From Dunaliella salina (taxonomy: Eukaryota; Chlorophyta; Chlorophyceae; Chlamydomonadales; Dunaliellaceae), in assembly GCA_002284615.2 (NCBI GenBank), contig MU069559.1:211530-223753 (forward strand): a DNA stretch of 12,224 nucleotides, written 5' to 3'. The position numbers and the translations under genes were made by a program. The notes beneath the pieces are model-generated. The model was not told the DNA's origin and searched no databases. It saw nothing but the letters and a program-made list of their open reading frames with translations. This document shows positions 8,158 through 12,224 of the stretch, piece by piece (the first letter of the stretch is position 1; the number at the start of each line of letters is the position of its first letter).

Positions 8158-8320
8158 TTAGCACTGTTTCTAGGCTCTCACCTAGGCTAGCTCTGTCTCA
8201 TGTAGGTTCTGAGGGCCCTTTGGTGGGGCCTCTGCTAGCTTGCCGATCAAGGAACCTTCCCTTTTAAGCACGCGGCCTCTGGCCTGCATAGACTATCACT
8301 TCTTTATTTTCTTTTTCCAA
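8158..8320 (+). mobile_element. SINE-like dispersed repeat, copy 2
   Basis: This is the fullest copy. It starts around ttagcactgtttctagg, then has ctctcacctaggctagctctg, gtaggttctgagggcc, ggtggggcctctgctagcttg, aaggaaccttccc and gcacgcggcctctggcctgc, and ends in a T-rich run (ttctttattttcttttt). Copies 1 and 3 share these blocks in the same order. No coding sequence is present. The start is set by where similarity becomes visible and may be short of the true 5' end. Confidence 0.5.
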
Positions 8321-8888
8321 AAGAAAACGTAAGGAAACAAGGCTGACAAGGACTTGATGAAAAGAAAATCCTGAGAAAGAAAGGTTGATAAAGGGGAGAA
8401 ATAAAATGCCATCAATCTCCTCTGGGTTTGCCTCAAGGAAAGACAAGACAAAGGAGTCCATTCCAACTCACTTGGAGTTACCTTAAGTCACATGAAAAAT
8501 AACTCATGAGAGCAGGACCCCGCCTGTCCAGGCCAAGAAGAAGCAATGTGGCCTACGATGACATCATGATAGCCCCTCCCTGAGAAGCACACAGCTTTTG
8601 CATGCCACGGTTGACTGCTGGGGATCCTCTTTGGACACTAGAGGGTCACCCCTGAGCTTCAGTTACAGCCAAACAAGATTGCAGCCTCCTTTCCCAGGCC
8701 CCCCACCATGCTTGGGCCCCCTGCAGGAGCTCTTAACAGGTGTGCGGCAGACCTGGCGGCAGAACTCAGCTTATTTTTGTTGGACTTGGCTTATCTTCAC
8801 TCAACACCCTCAATATTGCACTTACATAATTTCAAGGTGATGTGGCAAGAAAGCAGGACCTGCAGTTCAGGGCAAAACAATTCCATAG
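8321..8888. other. Stretch without a recognised gene
   Basis: Open frames here are short and show no domain. No repeats beyond scattered A-rich and C-rich runs were seen. Confidence 0.4.
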
Positions 8889-9060
8889 ACGTTGCAAGAA
8901 AAGAGAAGCAAGAAAAGAGAATTCTTTTAGACTCTGTGCAGGCCACAGGCCGCGTGCAGGTAGTGTGCAGGCCACAGGCCGCGTGCAGGTAGTGTGCAGG
9001 CCACAGGCCGCGTGCACTCAGGAAAGGTCCCTTGTCCTGCAAGCTAGCAGGGGCCTCACC
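8889..9060 (-). mobile_element. SINE-like dispersed repeat, copy 3 (inverted, internally amplified)
   Basis: Reverse-complemented, it reads ggtgaggcccctgctagcttg, a cctttcc block, gcacgcggcctgtggcctgc, then agagtctaaaag and a T/C-rich end (ctcttttcttgcttctctttt). These match copies 1 and 2 in order. It differs in that the GCACGCGG...GGCCTGC core is present three times as a 29-bp tandem array. The part corresponding to the first third of copies 1 and 2 is poorly conserved or missing. Confidence 0.5.
8935..9016. repeat. 29-bp minisatellite, nearly 3 copies
   Basis: Copies of a unit beginning tgtgcaggccacaggccg start at 8935, 8964 and 8993, exactly 29 bp apart and virtually identical. The last is truncated at its right end. 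Near identity points to recent expansion. Long open frames reading through it on both strands are by-products of 29-bp periodicity and are not genes. Confidence 0.9.
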
Positions 9061-9420
9061 AAATACATGATGCATGAATAGGTAGTATACAAGAGAGTAC
9101 TGTAAGCCCAGGTGGCCTTGGGCCAGTGGACCACAATGCAGTGCCCATACACGCACCCCATTATAAATAGTCAACTTCATGCAAATCACACTGCCCAGGC
9201 AGGGTCATCATTTGGCCATCCCCTTTTGAAAACACATCAGGCTGCATTGGAGGAGCATACACGAACTTTTCAAACTCCCCAAAATGGCCAACTTAATATA
9301 AACACAACTGGAAAGTATTATCCAGTCCATGCAGACATCCATTCCACGCACTCTCACAAACTATTGCATGTAGTCCTCCAGCCACTACTGACCTGCAACA
9401 ACTAAATGCTTTGCATGTTG
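9061..9420. other. Stretch without a recognised gene
   Basis: A + strand open frame of about 97 codons spans most of it. It shows no recognisable domain, so it is not called. Confidence 0.4.
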
Positions 9421-9552
9421 TTCCACAGTGCTGGCTCATGGACTCTCTGTCAGTGGCTTTTCTAAAACTAAATTGGTCACGTGATCTCATTTTTGCAGCC
9501 CATTGATGTCGGTAGCTCCACAGTGCTGGCTCATGGACTCTATGTCGGTGGC
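9421..9552. repeat. Direct repeat, 37-bp block, 95-bp spacing
   Basis: The block ccacagtgctggctcatgg, extended to about 37 bp, occurs at 9421-9457 and 9516-9552 with about four differences. The 58 bp between them are not obviously repeated, so this is either a two-copy 95-bp tandem repeat cut off on the right or a spaced duplication. Confidence 0.8.
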
Positions 9553-9624
9553 GTTGTATGTCTTGTTGACTGCTAGCAGGAGCTGGTCCAGTGTGGGACC
9601 ATAATACTGCAAATGGAACATGTC

Positions 9625-9658
9625 GGCAAACTGTTTTGGTTGGCAAACTCTTTTGGTT
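9625..9658. repeat. 17-bp tandem duplication
   Basis: ggcaaactgttttggtt (9625-9641) is followed directly by the same 17-mer with one G/C change (9642-9658). A near-perfect, probably recent duplication. Confidence 0.85.
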
Positions 9659-9675
9659 GGAAACAATTGATGCCT

Positions 9676-10010
9676 TCCTTTTGTTCCTTTCGGTCACATG
9701 CAACATTGCCAACAGGAGAGTGGGGGTTGGCCCTCACTGGGCTCTCACTTCACCTCACCCAGGACTCTCACCTCACCTAGGGCTCTCGCAAGCAGAGCAA
9801 GTAGAGCCCTAGGTAAACAAAAGGAGAGTCCTTTCCATCATTTTGTACCTCTTGGTCACATGCAACCTTGTCAACAGGAAAGTCAGAGGTGGCCCCCACT
9901 GGGCTCTCACCTCACCTAGGGCTCTTACAAGTGGAGCAGGTAAACAACAAGAGTGTGTCCTTTCCATCCTTTTGCACCACTTGATCACAACATTGTCAAC
10001 AAGAAAGTAA
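9676..10010. repeat. Minisatellite of about 130-160 bp, 2.3 copies
   Basis: Anchors ggtcacatgcaac at 9692 and 9854 and gatcacaac at 9983 mark three starts with spacings of 162 and 129 bp. Each unit then has tgtcaacaggaaag-like, ctcactgggctctcacctc, cacctagggctct, gcaggtaaacaa and gtcctttccatc blocks. The first unit is longer because its ctctcacctcac segment is itself duplicated. The open frames across it are repeat-derived. Confidence 0.8.
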
Positions 10011-10081
10011 TAACACAGCGTGCTTTTATGCAGGAGGCTTGCATTGAAAATGCCCATGTCTGGTCTGTAATTTTGCGAGCA

Positions 10082-10095
10082 CACACAAACACGCG

Positions 10096-10180
<85 letters not shown>
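10082..10180. repeat. Alternating (CG)6-(CA)38 tract
   Basis: An acacacaaac lead-in is followed by six CG units (10092-10103) and an uninterrupted run of 38 CA units (10104-10179). Alternating purine-pyrimidine DNA with a CG core is the classic composition favouring left-handed Z-DNA. Any in vivo role is inference. Confidence 0.95.
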
Positions 10181-10190
10181 GGACCCATTG

Positions 10191-10372
10191 CATTGCAGAC
10201 ACACAGGCGGACAGTAGGTAATGTTGCAGGCCATTAAGCAAGCAAGTCCATTGCAGACCCACAGGCCGACAGGGTCTAGTGCATTGCAGAACCACAAGCT
10301 GACAGCAAATGATGTTGCGGGCCTATAATTGAGTGAGCAGATCCATTGGAGGACCACAAGCTGACAGGGCGG
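10191..10372. repeat. 91-bp tandem repeat with internal half-units
   Basis: cattgcaga plus a caca(g/a)gc(g/c/t)gacag-like block begins at 10191, 10249, 10282 and 10344. The 10191 and 10282 copies start the two 91-bp units, whose interiors align (atgttgcaggcc with atgttgcgggcc, then gcaagcaagtc with gtgagcagatc). Each unit therefore contains two diverged half-copies, showing at least two rounds of duplication. Confidence 0.8.
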
Positions 10373-10429
10373 CCTGAAGCGGTAAGCCAGAGGCGCGCTG
10401 AGGAGATCGGTAGGAAAATGAGCTGCAAG

Positions 10430-10600
10430 CACTCACCTCTGGGTCGCGGTGCTGCACAGCAGCCACCGCAGTGCACTGTACAGAAGCCACCACAGTGGAG
10501 CTACACAGAAGCCTCTGTGTCGTGGTGCTGCACAGAAGCCACCTCGTGCTGCACAGAAGCCGCCACTCACCTCTGGGTTGTGGTGCTGCACAGAGGCCAC
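10430..10600. repeat. Short minisatellite, gctgcacagaagccac core, about six copies
   Basis: The core, in more or less diverged form, occurs near 10451, 10478, 10502, 10528, 10548 and 10584, at intervals of roughly 20-36 bp. A larger block starting cactcacctctgggt repeats at 10430 and 10564 (134 bp apart), so the array has higher-order structure. Open frames in both strands are consequences of the repeat. Confidence 0.75.
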
Positions 10601-10806
10601 TACGCGGGCGAGGTCGAGCAGGACAGTGGCATCCACTGTTGGCACTGGGGATGATTCAGTAGCGTGCAGGATCTGCATTAGGCAATTGAAGGGGTGTCGC
10701 CGTCGTCAGAGTGAAGGAAACAAAAGAAAAGACTATGCAATCAATCTCCGGCCGTGTACATTAAGACTGCAAACATTAAGACTGCGCAAGCCAGGTCCTT
10801 TACAAA

Positions 10807-11002
10807 GATGCTAGCAGCGCTGTGCAAGGCCATGAGTGTGAGTGAGAAAGACACACATACACACACACAAGACACTAGCAGTACTTGCAAGGCACTTGCA
10901 GCGCTTGGCCACGAGCGCGAGTGAGAAGGCACTCATTGGAGATGCAATACCAGGAATACTCACAAAGGCGCTCTCAGCGCTTTGCAAAACCATGAGCACT
11001 GG
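10807..11002. repeat. Degenerate tandem repeat, about 79-bp period
   Basis: Blocks of the type gctagcagcgctgtgcaagg ... gagtgagaa occur at about 10809-10848, 10873-10927 and 10971-10996. The gagtgagaa ends are 79 bp apart (10838 and 10917). The middle unit holds a second copy of the gcagcgctt core, and a small acacac tract (10849-10869) lies between units. Confidence 0.65.
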
Positions 11003-11304
11003 TAAGGCAGTATTTGTGGTAGGCAGGACCAGGTGTGCGAGCAAACAGGCATGCTGTGGCCCAAAAGTTTGGTAGTCAGGCACAGTCTAATTGGAAGTGA
11101 GATCGGTGGTAGCAGACCATATTGGATATGGCATGGCTATTTTGGTAGTGGCATTCCCACTGGCAGTAGCCCGAATAGCAGTGCCATGCAGTGCCCAATT
11201 GGTAATTGAGAGCAGGTGGAGGCCAACAGGCAGGGGCAAGGGCCTGAATGGCAACAGCAAAAATGGCAACGGCAGTGGCAGTGACTCAAACAATTTAAAA
11301 TGAC
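11003..11304. other. Stretch without a recognised gene; ggcagtggc-type short repeats
   Basis: It contains many scattered ggcagt, ggcaac and gtagtggca motifs (around 11138-11280) suggesting an old, scrambled microsatellite. No coding sequence is supported. Confidence 0.4.
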
Positions 11305-11490
11305 AGAGGCACAAGGAGACCTCAATGGGTTCTCCAGGAGCACGCGATTGATGTGAAAGGTTGGCCAAAAATGCTAACTGTACACAGGCACAAGAAGGCC
11401 CCCAATGGGTTCTCCATAAAATGATTCTGAAGGGCTTCAGGGAGCAAGCAATTGCCATGACAGGTCGGCCAAGAGATGCTCACTGCACAC
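11305..11490. repeat. Two-copy tandem repeat, 79 and about 104 bp
   Basis: Unit 1 (from 11308) has ggcacaaggagacctcaatg, ggttctcca, gagcacgcgattg, ggttggccaa and tgctaactgtacac. Unit 2 (from 11387) has the same blocks in the same order, with about 25 extra bases after ggttctcca. The two are roughly 75-80 percent alike by eye. Confidence 0.8.
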
Positions 11491-11816
11491 ATTGTGCACA
11501 TCCACTGAACGCATCATGCGCATCAACTGCACACTGCATACATCATGCATTTCCACTTAGAGGCACACTGTACCATTCATGCACACTGTAAGCTACATAC
11601 ACATCCACATGTGGGAATGTGCATACATGTTCGGGAGGCGCAAATCCAGTTTCGATTTCTTTGCATTGCGCACCCACTTCTGGCTTCACACCATTCGCAA
11701 TGCACGGCCATCATGCGCTGGTATGCCTTTACAGTTGCATTGTGCGCTGAAAAACTCGGAAGGGGCAACTGTGTCAAACGACATGTGGACACTTTTCATC
11801 AGGTTCTGGGCAACAC
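11491..11816. repeat. Scrambled cat/cac-rich short repeats
   Basis: Motifs such as gcacactg, catcatgc and acatccac recur irregularly between about 11480 and 11620. From 11717 a gctggtatg ... gcattgtgc block resembles the core of the following 91-bp repeat and may be a third, older copy. No gene is recognised. Confidence 0.4.
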
Positions 11817-11964
11817 GCACAGATCAAGTCTGCTGGCATGTTCCAACTGGATTGTGCCATGGCTTTGCAAAGATTTCCTAATCTGCAAAGGTGCGCATCT
11901 TTCTCATGCACAGATCAAGTTTGCCAGCATGCTCCAGATGGACTGTGGCTGGCATTGCAAACAC
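11817..11964. repeat. 91-bp spaced tandem duplication
   Basis: gcacagatcaagt(c/t)tgc begins at 11817 and 11908. The following roughly 55 bp align at about 80 percent, through gcatg(t/c)tcca, tgga(t/c)tgtg and ttgcaaa. The 3' part of the first unit is not repeated visibly. Confidence 0.8.
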
Positions 11965-12112
11965 GACCCATCTGCAATGAACGCACCCCAGAAAAGCATG
12001 AGCATGATCAGGAGCACAAGCACAAGAAGCAAAGGCACGTCTTTAAAAAATTTCAAATCTGGCAGTCAGCTTTGGGGACTCCTGACATCTGACTGGGGTT
12101 CACCGATCCCAT

Positions 12113-12224
<112 letters not shown>

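Noticed and set aside
8935..9016. CRISPR-like array
   Set aside because: The 29-bp units are directly contiguous with no variable spacers, and the context is eukaryotic.
8797..9189. Minus frame with repeated ARGLWP/ACGL peptides
   Set aside because: The peptide repeats are readings of the 29-bp array and the SINE-like core.
9809..10432. 207-codon minus frame, the longest in the window
   Set aside because: It consists largely of Val-Cys repeats from the CA tract plus minisatellite sequence.

Overview
The window looks like nuclear DNA from a eukaryote, not a bacterial or phage segment. It has no compact operons, no convincing long ORFs and no recognisable tRNA or rRNA. It does have a candidate spliced terminal exon, decayed retroelement coding sequence, long CA/TG microsatellites and many small minisatellites. 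Sequence resemblance of the main relic to a long RNase H polyprotein family that I recall from green-lineage genomes favours a green alga, or failing that another repeat-rich streptophyte such as a fern. The species cannot be named from this sequence, and the lineage call is inference.

Layout. 1-380: homopolymer G and two sets of short tandem repeats. 381-1450: no gene recognised. 1451-1682 (+): likely last exon of a protein with a charged Arg/Ser-Glu/Lys tail, with a 3' splice site just before it and a possible TGTAA polyadenylation signal after it. 2133-2172: a (TCAG)n tract that closes the 3' end of a minus-strand LINE fragment (2176-2760). 2775-6205 (-): a heavily broken polyprotein relic. 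Read from N to C terminus it shows a PHD-like Cys/His segment, a short chromodomain-like strip, a segment resembling a methyltransferase-like module, an RNase H domain, a Cys/His knuckle and a conserved tail. No reverse transcriptase core was found in it.

6960-9060 carries three copies (two +, one -) of a dispersed, SINE-like repeat of about 150 bp. In the minus copy the most conserved core has been amplified into a 29-bp minisatellite. From 9.4 kb to the right end the DNA is almost entirely short local duplications with unrelated units (17, 79, 91, 95, 129-162 bp and others), plus a CG/CA alternating tract and a terminal TG tract.

Nothing here forms a pathway. The only plausible host gene is the Arg/Ser-rich terminal exon. 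The rest is mobile-element debris and tandem-repeat DNA. Protein readings of the relics were made by eye across several frames, so junctions are approximate.
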